A stretch of DNA of 35,977 bases, taken from contig NZ_SUEO01000036.1 in assembly GCF_004962925.1 (NCBI RefSeq), positions 1 through 35,977 on the forward strand. The letters are read 5' to 3'. A program made the position numbers and the translations under genes. Every line of letters begins with the position of its first letter. Position 1 is the stretch's first letter. Under the pieces are notes generated by a model. It had not been told where the DNA came from and searched no databases. It saw only the letters and a program-made list of their open reading frames with translations. Of this stretch, positions 10,424 to 18,013 are shown piece by piece. The DNA comes from Mesorhizobium sp. GTDB lineage: Bacteria; Pseudomonadota; Alphaproteobacteria; Rhizobiales; Rhizobiaceae.

Positions 10424-11848
10424 ATGTCCGACAAGGTCGTCACCCGTTTTGCCCCCTCGCCCACCGGCTTCCTGCATATTGGCGGGGCCCGGACGGCGCT
10501 GTTCAACTGGCTGTATTCGAAACACACCGGCGGCAAGATGCTGCTGCGCATTGAAGACACCGATCGTGAGCGTTCGACCGATGCGGCAACCGCCGCCATT
10601 CTCGACGGGCTCTCCTGGCTCGGCCTCACCTGGGACGGCGAGCCGGTATCGCAGTTCGAGCGCGCGCCGCGCCACCGCGCTGTCGCCGAGGAGTTGGTGC
10701 GCCTCGGCAAGGCCTATCACTGCTATGCGACGCCGGCTGAGCTGGAGGCGATGCGTGAGAGCGCGCGGGCCAAGGGGCTGCCTCCCCGCTATGACGGCCG
10801 CTGGCGCGACCGCGATCCGTCTGAGGCGCCGGCCGGCGCCAAGGGCGCCATCCGTATCAAGGCCCCGGCCGACGGCGAGACGGTGGTGCGTGACCTTGTG
10901 CAGGGCGATGTCCGCTTCCCCAACAAGGATCTCGACGATTTCATCATCCTGCGCTCGGACGGCAATCCGACCTATATGCATGCGGTCGTCGTCGACGATC
11001 ACGACATGGGCATTACCCACATCATCCGCGGCGACGACCATCTGACCAATGCCGCCCGCCAGATGGTGATCTATCGGGCCATGGGCTGGGACGTGCCGTC
11101 GATGTCGCATATCCCGCTGATCCATGGCGCCGACGGCGCCAAGCTGTCGAAGCGGCACGGGGCCCTCGGCGTCGAAGCCTATCGTGCCATGGGCTATCTG
11201 CCCGAGGCACTGCTCAACTACCTGGCGCGGCTCGGCTGGAGCCACGGCGACGACGAAATCATGTCGATCGCCGACATGATTGCATGGTTCGACATCGGCG
11301 ACGTCAACAAGGGAGCCGCCCGCTTCGACTTCGCCAAGCTCGAGGCGCTGAACGGCGTGCACATGCGCCGCATGAACGACGCCGAATTGCTCGATATCTT
11401 CATCGCCACTTTGCCCTATCTCGAAGGCGGCCCGGCGATCGCACCGCGCCTCGACGACACGCGCAAGGCGCAGTTGCTTGCCGCCCTGCCAGGCCTGAAG
11501 GAGCGCGCCAAGACGCTGGTCGAGCTGGCCGACGGTGCCGCCTTCCTGTTTGCCGCGCGGCCGCTGCCGATCGACGACAAGGCGGCGGCGCTGCTCAGCG
11601 GTGAAGCGCGCAAGATCCTGCGGGGCGCGCACGCGGCGCTGAAGGCGATTTCAGGCGATTGGACGGCCGAAGCGGCGGAAGCCGCGATCCGGGAATATGC
11701 ACTGGCTGGCGGCCACAAGCTCGGCGCCGTGGCCCAACCCTTGCGTGCCGCGCTCACCGGAAAGAGCACCTCGCCCGGCGTGTTCGACGTGCTTGCCGTG
11801 CTTGGCCGCGACGAAAGCCTGGCGCGCGTCGCGGATCAAATCGATTAG
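10424..11848 (+). CDS. gltX: Glutamate--tRNA ligase
   Basis: Class I aminoacyl-tRNA synthetase charging tRNA-Glu, and in bacteria without GlnRS also tRNA-Gln for amidation by GatCAB. The 474-residue product starts [20 protein letters not shown]. The HIGH-type motif is HIGG at residues 18-21, and the KMSKS-type loop is KLSKR at 240-244. The [12 protein letters not shown] block and the helical anticodon-binding C-terminal half are intact. The ATG at 10424 has GAGAG just upstream; an in-frame ATG at 10352 would add 24 non-conserved residues. Rhizobia often carry two GltX paralogues; this single copy cannot show whether it is the discriminating one. Confidence 0.95.
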   Translation: MSDKVVTRFAPSPTGFLHIGGARTALFNWLYSKHTGGKMLLRIEDTDRERSTDAATAAILDGLSWLGLTWDGEPVSQFERAPRHRAVAEELVRLGKAYHCYATPAELEAMRESARAKGLPPRYDGRWRDRDPSEAPAGAKGAIRIKAPADGETVVRDLVQGDVRFPNKDLDDFIILRSDGNPTYMHAVVVDDHDMGITHIIRGDDHLTNAARQMVIYRAMGWDVPSMSHIPLIHGADGAKLSKRHGALGVEAYRAMGYLPEALLNYLARLGWSHGDDEIMSIADMIAWFDIGDVNKGAARFDFAKLEALNGVHMRRMNDAELLDIFIATLPYLEGGPAIAPRLDDTRKAQLLAALPGLKERAKTLVELADGAAFLFAARPLPIDDKAAALLSGEARKILRGAHAALKAISGDWTAEAAEAAIREYALAGGHKLGAVAQPLRAALTGKSTSPGVFDVLAVLGRDESLARVADQID

Positions 11849-12029
11849 CAAAACTGGCCTAAGAAGATTGGCATTGAAAGGTGGGTTTCGCAGTGCAACA
11901 TTAGGTCTTGGCCCAATTTGGCACGCAAATCCAATTGCGGGCGTAAACGCGCGGACTCCGATCCTTTCGACGTGTTGCGTTGCAGATATTTCGCCTTTGC
12001 CGGCATGAGAAAACCAAAAGGAGTTTGCA

Positions 12030-13358
12030 ATGTCCGAAGCTGCGACAAAAATGGAATTTGGCGGCAAAACCCAGGCGTCGACTGCAAAACTTGAGTTCGG
12101 CGGCAAAACTCACGAACTCAAGGTGCGAAGCGGCTCGGTCGGACCTGATGTCATCGATATCGGCTCGCTTTACAGCACCACTGGGGCCTTCACCTACGAT
12201 CCCGGCTTCACGTCGACGGCAAGCTGCGAGTCGGAGATCACTTTCATCGACGGCGATGCCGGCATCCTTTTGCATCGCGGCTATCCCATCGACCAGCTGG
12301 CCGAGCATGGCGACTTCCTCGAAGTCTGCTATCTCTTGCTCTACGGCGAATTGCCGACCAAGGCGCAGAAGGACGATTTTGACTACCGGGTGACGCGCCA
12401 CACCATGGTGCATGAGCAGATGTCGCGGTTCTTCACTGGCTTTCGCCGGGATGCGCACCCGATGGCGGTGATGTGCGGCGTGGTCGGCGCGCTGTCGGCC
12501 TTCTATCACGATTCCACCGACATCTCGGATCCGTATCAGCGCATGGTCGCATCGATGCGGCTGATCGCGAAAATGCCGACGATCGCGGCGATGGCCTACA
12601 AATATCACATCGGTCAGCCCTTCATTTACCCGAAGAACGAGCTGAATTTCGCGGCCAACTTCCTGCATATGTGCTTTGCCGTGCCGTGCGAGGAATACAA
12701 GATCAATCCGGTTCTGGCCCGTGCGATGGAGCGCATCTTCATCCTGCACGCCGATCACGAGCAGAACGCCTCGACCTCGACCGTCCGCCTCGCCGGCTCG
12801 TCGGGCGCCAATCCGTTTGCCTGCATCGCCGCCGGCATCGCCTGCCTGTGGGGACCGGCCCATGGCGGCGCCAACGAGGCGGCCTTGAACATGCTGGGCG
12901 AGATCGGCCATGTCGACCACATCCCGGAATTCATCGCCCGCGCCAAGGACAAGAACGACCCGTTCCGGCTGATGGGTTTCGGCCACCGCGTCTACAAGAA
13001 CTATGATCCGCGTGCCAAGATCATGCAGAAGACGGCACATGAGGTTCTGGGCGAACTCGGCATCAAGGACGATCCGCTGCTCGACATCGCCATGGAGCTG
13101 GAGAAGATCGCGCTGACCGACCCCTATTTCATTGAGAAGAAGCTTTACCCGAACGTCGATTTCTATTCCGGCATCACGCTGAAGGCGCTGGGCTTCCCCA
13201 CCACCATGTTCACGGTGCTGTTCGCGGTCGCCCGCACCGTCGGCTGGATCGCGCAGTGGAAAGAGATGATCGAGGATCCGCACCAGAAGATCGGCCGCCC
13301 GCGCCAGCTCTATACAGGTGCGCCGGAACGCGACTACGTGCCGATTGCAAAGCGGTAA
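12030..13358 (+). CDS. gltA: Citrate synthase (type II, hexameric form)
   Basis: Condenses acetyl-CoA and oxaloacetate, the entry step of the TCA cycle. The 442-residue product carries the expected active-site residues: His278 in [11 protein letters not shown], His319 in [13 protein letters not shown] and Asp377 in YPNVDFYSG. The [14 protein letters not shown] block precedes them. An AGGAG ribosome-binding site lies 7 bases before the ATG. The N-terminus is unusual: MEFGGKT and LEFGGKT occur about 12 residues apart, as if the first beta-strand had been duplicated. It follows gltX after 181 bases and converges on lpxB. The length suggests the large NADH-sensitive Gram-negative type rather than the short archaeal/eukaryotic type. 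Confidence 0.97.
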   Translation: MSEAATKMEFGGKTQASTAKLEFGGKTHELKVRSGSVGPDVIDIGSLYSTTGAFTYDPGFTSTASCESEITFIDGDAGILLHRGYPIDQLAEHGDFLEVCYLLLYGELPTKAQKDDFDYRVTRHTMVHEQMSRFFTGFRRDAHPMAVMCGVVGALSAFYHDSTDISDPYQRMVASMRLIAKMPTIAAMAYKYHIGQPFIYPKNELNFAANFLHMCFAVPCEEYKINPVLARAMERIFILHADHEQNASTSTVRLAGSSGANPFACIAAGIACLWGPAHGGANEAALNMLGEIGHVDHIPEFIARAKDKNDPFRLMGFGHRVYKNYDPRAKIMQKTAHEVLGELGIKDDPLLDIAMELEKIALTDPYFIEKKLYPNVDFYSGITLKALGFPTTMFTVLFAVARTVGWIAQWKEMIEDPHQKIGRPRQLYTGAPERDYVPIAKR

Positions 13359-13362
13359 ACTC

Positions 13363-13437
13363 GAGCGAATAGCGAATAGGGACAGAGTTGCGTCTGCGGT
13401 AAGCCACTCCTCCCTATTCGCTACTCCCTATTCGCTC
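13363..13437. repeat. GAATAGCGAATAG-type inverted repeat between gltA and lpxB
   Basis: The left arm GAGCGAATAGCGAATAGGGA (13363-13382) faces two copies of TCCCTATTCGCT (13411-13422 and 13425-13436), so it can pair with either copy. The repeat unit resembles the GCGAATAG minirepeats scattered between genes in rhizobial genomes. It lies tail to tail between gltA and lpxB and may end both transcripts. Its right end encodes the last residues and stop codon of LpxB. Confidence 0.75.
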
Positions 13438-14590
13438 CTTTGATACACTTCATCACGACCCCCGCTGCGATATCGCCCGAAGGTCTGTCGACGGCCATGC
13501 GTCTGGCCACCTCGGCAAAACCGTCCTTCTGCCATGCGCGATAAGGGGTGTCGGAAAACAGCGCCTCCAATTGCCGTGCCAGATAATGCGGCCGCACATA
13601 TTCGTTGTAGTTTTCCGGCACGACGGGGCGGTCGGCGATAAGATTGGGCAAGGCGGCGCTCCATACGGTGATCAGGCGCTGGACCATCCGCATGACCGGA
13701 TCGAGCCGGTAGCAGGAGATCATCGGCACACCCGACAGCGCCAACTCCAGCGACACCGTTCCCGATGCGATCAGCGCCGCATCGGCCTTACCGAAGGCCT
13801 GCCATTTGCGCTCGGGATCAAGGATGATCTCCGGCTTCTCGTCCCAGCTTGCGACCGAAGCCCTGACCAGGTCGGCGACATGCGGCACCGTCGGCAACAG
13901 CAGGCGCAAGCGATGTCCGCGCGCGCGCAGGATCGAGATCGTCTTGCCGAACGGGCCGACCAGCCGTCGCACCTCGCCGCGGCGCGAGCCGGGGAGCACA
14001 AGCAGCGTCTTCACACGATCATCGGACAGATCGCGCGGCAAGCTTTGCGCCTTGGCAGCGCTGAGCACGCCCGGATCATGTGTGAGGCGATGGCCGACAT
14101 AGGTACCGGGCGGACCGCCGAGGCGGGCGAGCTCCTTCACTTCGAAAGGCAGGATGCAGAGGATGTGGTCGACATACGGTTTCATCGCCACCGCCCTGCC
14201 CGGCCGCCACGCCCAGACGCTCGGGCAGACATAGTGGACGATCGGGATCGCCGGATCGGCGGCGCGAACCTTCTTCGCCACGCGCAGCGAAAAATCCGGG
14301 CTGTCGATGGTGACGAGACAGTCGGGCTTTTCACCGGCGACCGCGTTGGCCGTCTGGCTGATCCGCCGCATCAGGCGCGGCAGCTCGCGCAGGATGGCGC
14401 TCAAGCCCATGAGCGCGATCTCGCCGCCGTCGAAGAGCGGTGTGAGGCCGAGTGCGTGCAAATGGCGGCCGACAAGCCGGACCTCGCGGCCGGTCGTGCG
14501 CTTGAGCGCCTCTACGATGTCGGCACCAAGCAGATCACCGGATTCCTCGCCGGCGACGATGGCGATCTTCAGCGGTTTCTCAGTCGCCAT
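13421..14590 (-). CDS. lpxB: Lipid-A-disaccharide synthase
   Basis: Glycosyltransferase joining lipid X and UDP-2,3-diacylglucosamine to give disaccharide 1-phosphate, at the inner face of the inner membrane. The 389-residue product begins MATEKPLKIAIVAGEESGDLLGADIVEAL, the expected N-terminal signature. PIVHYVCPSVWAWRPGRA (about 125-142), LPFEVKE and LPGSRRGEV (about 203-211) follow. I chose the ATG at 14590, which has GGAG 7 bases upstream and overlaps the end of lpxI by 11 bases; an ATG nine codons earlier lies deeper in lpxI. The C-terminal GANRE and stop come from the inverted repeat at 13363-13437. It ends the bamA-lpx cluster. Confidence 0.96.
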   Translation of the reverse strand: MATEKPLKIAIVAGEESGDLLGADIVEALKRTTGREVRLVGRHLHALGLTPLFDGGEIALMGLSAILRELPRLMRRISQTANAVAGEKPDCLVTIDSPDFSLRVAKKVRAADPAIPIVHYVCPSVWAWRPGRAVAMKPYVDHILCILPFEVKELARLGGPPGTYVGHRLTHDPGVLSAAKAQSLPRDLSDDRVKTLLVLPGSRRGEVRRLVGPFGKTISILRARGHRLRLLLPTVPHVADLVRASVASWDEKPEIILDPERKWQAFGKADAALIASGTVSLELALSGVPMISCYRLDPVMRMVQRLITVWSAALPNLIADRPVVPENYNEYVRPHYLARQLEALFSDTPYRAWQKDGFAEVARRMAVDRPSGDIAAGVVMKCIKGANRE

Positions 14591-15488
14591 GCGCCGGCTC
14601 CGCAGCAGGCAGGCCAATCACGAACAGGCCGAGCGCATTGGCGCGTGCGACGACGGTGGGGCCTTCCAGAACCAGCGAGCGGCCGGCTTCGACGGCAATG
14701 CCGGCAAGTCCGGCGGCATGCGCCGCCTCGATCGTCTGCGGGCCGATGGAGGGCAGGTCGGCGCGCAACTCCTGGCCGGGCTTGGCGCATTTGACCAGGA
14801 CGCCGCGCGTTCTGCCGGCAAGTCTGCCATGGCCGCGCAACTGCCTTGTTCGATCAAGCAATCCATCGGTGCCCTCGACACCTTCCAGCGCGATGGCGCG
14901 GCCGCCGATTGCGACCGCCGCTTGGCCGATATCCAACGCGCCGATGGCCTTTGCCGCGGCACGCGCCGCTTCGATGTCGCGCCAGTCTGATTTGCGCGGC
15001 GCTGCCTTGGTCAGCGTCCCTTCGGCCGCGACCAGCTCCGGCACGATCTCATGGGCACCGACAACCTTGATGCCGCTGCGCTCGATCCTTCGCACGAACA
15101 GTTTCAGCACGGTGTCGTCGCCTTGGGTTACACCGACAAGAAGGCTGGGCACCCAGGCGAGCAGGCCAAAATTGAGGCGCATGGCGCTCAGCCTGGGGCG
15201 GCGTGTGATATGGCCCGCGGTCACCAGATGGGTAACATGGTGATCTTTGAGCGTCGGCAACAGTGAGCCGACATCCTCCAGCCTCAAGGTCGCCTGCTCG
15301 TAGTCGTCGAAGTCGGATATGCGGTCGACCTCGCCCGCCGCCATTACGACGAAGGGAGACTTGCCGTGCCCAGCAAGCGCCCTGGCAACTTCGACCGGCA
15401 AACTGCCGCCGCCGGCGATGATGCCGACCCTGGCATCTGGCGCGAGATCAAGGCCCGTCCGGGTGGCCTCAATCTTCGTCATCTGCAT
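14580..15488 (-). CDS. lpxI: UDP-2,3-diacylglucosamine pyrophosphatase LpxI (DUF1009)
   Basis: Hydrolyses UDP-2,3-diacylglucosamine to lipid X and UMP. It replaces LpxH in most Alphaproteobacteria, which agrees with its place between lpxA and lpxB. The product, about 302 residues, begins near VGIIAGGGSLPVEVARAL. Two-domain LpxI landmarks include VTAGHITRRPRL (about 90-101), the GDDTVLKLFVRRIE block and RADLPSIGPQTIEAAHAAGL in the C-terminal domain. The start is not certain: MQMTKIE at 15488 gives a 20-base overlap with lpxA, MTKIE at 15482 gives 14, and an upstream ATG at 15524 is also open. It overlaps lpxB by 11 bases. Confidence 0.93.
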   Translation of the reverse strand: MQMTKIEATRTGLDLAPDARVGIIAGGGSLPVEVARALAGHGKSPFVVMAAGEVDRISDFDDYEQATLRLEDVGSLLPTLKDHHVTHLVTAGHITRRPRLSAMRLNFGLLAWVPSLLVGVTQGDDTVLKLFVRRIERSGIKVVGAHEIVPELVAAEGTLTKAAPRKSDWRDIEAARAAAKAIGALDIGQAAVAIGGRAIALEGVEGTDGLLDRTRQLRGHGRLAGRTRGVLVKCAKPGQELRADLPSIGPQTIEAAHAAGLAGIAVEAGRSLVLEGPTVVARANALGLFVIGLPAAEPAHGD

Positions 15489-16308
15489 CGTCGCCGTCGC
15501 CACCCCTAAGCGACGGGACGGCATAGTGCCGCTTGCCGCGACTGGCGATGAAATCGATGATTTTCATGGCGGTCGGTGACGAGGCGAATTCCGCCTTAGC
15601 GGACTCGACGTTTTCGCCGACGGTTCGGGAGCGATCGAAAATCGTCCTGTAAGCCTTGCGCAGCGTTTGGATCTCGGAGCGCGGCAGGCCGGCGCGCTTC
15701 AGACCAATGATGTTGAGGCCGCGAAGTTTGGCGCGATTGCCGACGGCGATGGCATAGGGAATCACATCGCCGACGATTGCCGAGCAACCGCCGAGAAAGG
15801 CGTTGTCGCCGACGCGAACAAACTGATGAACGGCGGTGAGGCCACCGATATAGACGTTGTCGCCGACCTCGCAATGGCCGCCCAACGTGGCTCCATTGGC
15901 GAAGGTGGCGTTCTTGCCGACGATGCAGTCATGGGCGATGTGGGCGTAGGCAAGGAAGTTGCCGTTGTCGCCGATCGTCGTCTCGCCGCGGCTGGAATCG
16001 GTGCCGAGGTGCATGGTCACGCCTTCGCGGATCGTGCAGTTCTCACCGATGACCAGCGTGGTGCGGCCCCCCTTGTGCTTGGTGTTCTGCGGCGGCGCGC
16101 CCAGCGTCGCCATCGGATAGACCTTGGTCGACGCACCGATGGTGGTCGCGCCCATCACCGAGATATGGCTGACCAGTTCGACGCGGTCCCCGATCACCGC
16201 GTCGGCGCTGATGTGGCAGAACGGCCCGATGCGGACGCCTTCGCCGATTTTAGCGCCTGCCTCGATGATCGACGATGGATGGATGACTGTCTGGATTTTC
16301 ATAAGCAT
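15469..16308 (-). CDS. lpxA: UDP-N-acetylglucosamine acyltransferase LpxA
   Basis: Transfers the 3-hydroxyacyl chain from ACP to the 3-position of UDP-GlcNAc, the first step of lipid A synthesis. The 279-residue product is a left-handed beta-helix of hexapeptide repeats (about 8-195), followed by a helical C-terminal part. The catalytic His is His126 in AYAHIAHDCIVG; GAPPQNTKHKG is also conserved. Two starts are possible: MLMKIQTV (16308) or MKIQTV (16302); neither has a strong ribosome-binding site. It begins 7 bases after the fabZ stop and overlaps lpxI by about 20 bases. The C-terminus is Asp-rich (DGDDADDED). Confidence 0.96.
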   Translation of the reverse strand: MLMKIQTVIHPSSIIEAGAKIGEGVRIGPFCHISADAVIGDRVELVSHISVMGATTIGASTKVYPMATLGAPPQNTKHKGGRTTLVIGENCTIREGVTMHLGTDSSRGETTIGDNGNFLAYAHIAHDCIVGKNATFANGATLGGHCEVGDNVYIGGLTAVHQFVRVGDNAFLGGCSAIVGDVIPYAIAVGNRAKLRGLNIIGLKRAGLPRSEIQTLRKAYRTIFDRSRTVGENVESAKAEFASSPTAMKIIDFIASRGKRHYAVPSLRGGDGDDADDED

Positions 16309-16315
16309 TCGATCG

Positions 16316-16774
16316 TCAGTCGCTCGTAACCATCATCGCCGAGATCTCGGCTTCCGCGGCCTTGACGCCGTCGACCAGAGCCTCGCAGGCGAATTTGAGA
16401 AGGTTGCCGCGTTTCTTGATTTTCTTCACATGGATCTTCAACTGGTCGCCGGGAACGACCGGTTTGCGGAATTTGGCGTTGTCGATGGTCAGGAAATAGA
16501 CCAGCGACGGTTTTTCGGTGCCAAGGCTGCGGATGCAGATGGCGCCGGCCGTCTGCGCCATCGCCTCGACGATCAGCACGCCGGGCATCACCGGCTGGTC
16601 CGGGAAATGACCCTGAAAATGCGGCTCGTTTATGGTCACGTTCTTGATCCCGATAGCGGACTCGTCGCCATCGATGTCGATAATGCGGTCGATCATCAGG
16701 AACGGATAGCGATGCGGCAGGAGCTTCATCAGCCCCAATATGTCGACCGCCTCGAGCGTCGTCGCCGCCACCAT
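16316..16774 (-). CDS. fabZ: 3-hydroxyacyl-ACP dehydratase FabZ
   Basis: Dehydrates 3-hydroxyacyl-ACP in fatty-acid elongation and so competes with LpxA and LpxD for the same substrate, which explains its conserved place between them. The 152-residue hot-dog-fold protein has catalytic His56 in [14 protein letters not shown] and Glu70 in [11 protein letters not shown]. Family length is normal. Its ATG lies one base past the lpxD stop codon, and lpxA starts 7 bases after its own stop, so translation of the three is probably coupled. Confidence 0.97.
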   Translation of the reverse strand: MVAATTLEAVDILGLMKLLPHRYPFLMIDRIIDIDGDESAIGIKNVTINEPHFQGHFPDQPVMPGVLIVEAMAQTAGAICIRSLGTEKPSLVYFLTIDNAKFRKPVVPGDQLKIHVKKIKKRGNLLKFACEALVDGVKAAEAEISAMMVTSD

Positions 16775-16775
16775 C

Positions 16776-17834
16776 TCAGCTATTCCCTCCGTCGCCGGAT
16801 TTGCGCGCCCTGGCCAGTCTTCGCAGGGCCGCGATCTCCCGCATGGCTTCCGCCATCGGCTGTGCCGGATACCCTCCCCAAATCTCGCCCGCAGGGACGT
16901 TGCTCATGAACCCGCTTCTTGCGGCAAGCTTGGCCCCTGTCCCTATGGTCAGGTGATCCGCAAGGCCGACACCGCCACCCATGGTGACGTTGTCGCCCAC
17001 CGTTACGGAACCGGAAATACCCGAAAGGCCGGCGATTATACAATTGCGGCCGATGCGGACGTTATGAGCGATCTGCACCAGATTGTCGATCTTAGTGCCT
17101 TGGCCGATGATCGTGTCGGACATGGCGCCACGATCGACCGTGGTGTTCGAGCCGATCTCGACATCGTCCTGGATAACGACCCGGCCGATTTGCGGGACGC
17201 GCTCCGGGCCCTTGGCGCCGGCCACGAAACCAAAACCGTCCTGACCGATGCGGGCGCCGCCATGGATGATGACGCGGTTGCCGATCAGCGCGTATTGGAT
17301 GCTTGCGCCCGGACCGACATAGCCATCGCGGCCGAACTGGCAGGAGGGACCGATAACGGCATGAGGAGCAATGACGCTTCCGCTGCCGATAGAAGCGCGG
17401 GGGCCGATGATCGCGCCGGCCTCGATGATCGCGCCGGCCTCAATGTGCGCCGAAGGATCGATATGGGCATGCGGTGAGATACCGGTTTCGCCGGTCATCG
17501 GCGCCGGTGTGGCGGCAGCCGGGAAAAGAAGACGTCCGACCATCGCGAAAGCCTGCTGCGGGCGCGGATGGACCAGAACCGCGATGCCGGCCGGCGCCTT
17601 GCCGGCAAATTCGGCGGGACAGAGGACCGCCGCCGCCCGCAGCGATTGCATCAGCGCGAAGTTGCGTCTGCCGTCGACGAAGACAAGGGCGTGCTCACCG
17701 CCTTCGCTTGCCGGTGCCAAGGCTTCGATCGATATATCGGAAAGGGCGGAATCGACAAGCACCGAGCCGGTCAGATTCGCGACTTCGCCAGCCGTATACC
17801 GGCGTGAGGGCGCGAAGAACACCGGATCGGTCAT
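16776..17834 (-). CDS. lpxD: UDP-3-O-(3-hydroxyacyl)glucosamine N-acyltransferase LpxD
   Basis: Adds the second (N-linked) 3-hydroxyacyl chain to the lipid A precursor. The 352-residue product has the N-terminal uridine-binding domain (about 1-100), then hexapeptide repeats forming the beta-helix (about 118-300) and a C-terminal helix. The catalytic His is His257 in [27 protein letters not shown] is also family-typical. The ribosome-binding site is weak. It lies downstream of bamA, separated by 179 bases that hold a RIME-like repeat and a hairpin, so its expression could come from bamA read-through or from a promoter within that gap. Confidence 0.97.
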   Translation of the reverse strand: MTDPVFFAPSRRYTAGEVANLTGSVLVDSALSDISIEALAPASEGGEHALVFVDGRRNFALMQSLRAAAVLCPAEFAGKAPAGIAVLVHPRPQQAFAMVGRLLFPAAATPAPMTGETGISPHAHIDPSAHIEAGAIIEAGAIIGPRASIGSGSVIAPHAVIGPSCQFGRDGYVGPGASIQYALIGNRVIIHGGARIGQDGFGFVAGAKGPERVPQIGRVVIQDDVEIGSNTTVDRGAMSDTIIGQGTKIDNLVQIAHNVRIGRNCIIAGLSGISGSVTVGDNVTMGGGVGLADHLTIGTGAKLAARSGFMSNVPAGEIWGGYPAQPMAEAMREIAALRRLARARKSGDGGNS

Positions 17835-17864
17835 TCCAGAAGCTATATCCAGCTAGCGCATGAC

Positions 17865-17959
17865 CCGGAAAATCGGAATCGATTTTCGCTGGGGAGCACG
17901 CGCAAAATCAAGGTCCTACAGCGTCATTTGCGCGTCCAAGAGGACGCGCGGCGCTGTAG
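17865..17959 (+). repeat. RIME-like two-palindrome repeat, copy B
   Basis: The left palindrome is centred on AAAATCGGAATCGATTTT (17869-17886), the same core as copy A. A GGGAGCACG... linker follows. The right stem has arms CTACAGCG (17916-17923) plus GCGCGTCC (17930-17937) against GGACGCGC (17942-17949) plus CGCTGTAG (17952-17959). It lies in the bamA-lpxD gap and would be transcribed between them. The right stem differs in sequence from copy A but keeps its pairing, which supports selection for structure. Confidence 0.85.
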
Positions 17960-17974
17960 TGTCGGATCACTCTC

Positions 17975-17997
17975 TTCCGGACCCCAACGGTCCGGAA
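17975..17997 (-). terminator. Hairpin just after bamA
   Basis: TTCCGGACC (17975-17983) pairs perfectly with GGTCCGGAA (17989-17997) around a 5-base loop, 17 bases past the bamA stop. There is no clear T run after it in the bamA direction, so it may be a processing or attenuation structure rather than a full intrinsic terminator. Confidence 0.45.
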
Positions 17998-18013
17998 ACA
18001 TCGTTGCCGCCGA

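Noticed and set aside
11901..13283. A 460-codon open frame opposite gltA
   Set aside because: It mirrors the citrate synthase gene, with no recognisable domain and no ribosome-binding site; codon bias of the plus strand explains it.
13571..14794. A 407-codon open frame opposite lpxB
   Set aside because: Antisense to a gene with full LpxB signatures; the product is Arg/Asp/His-rich without any family resemblance.
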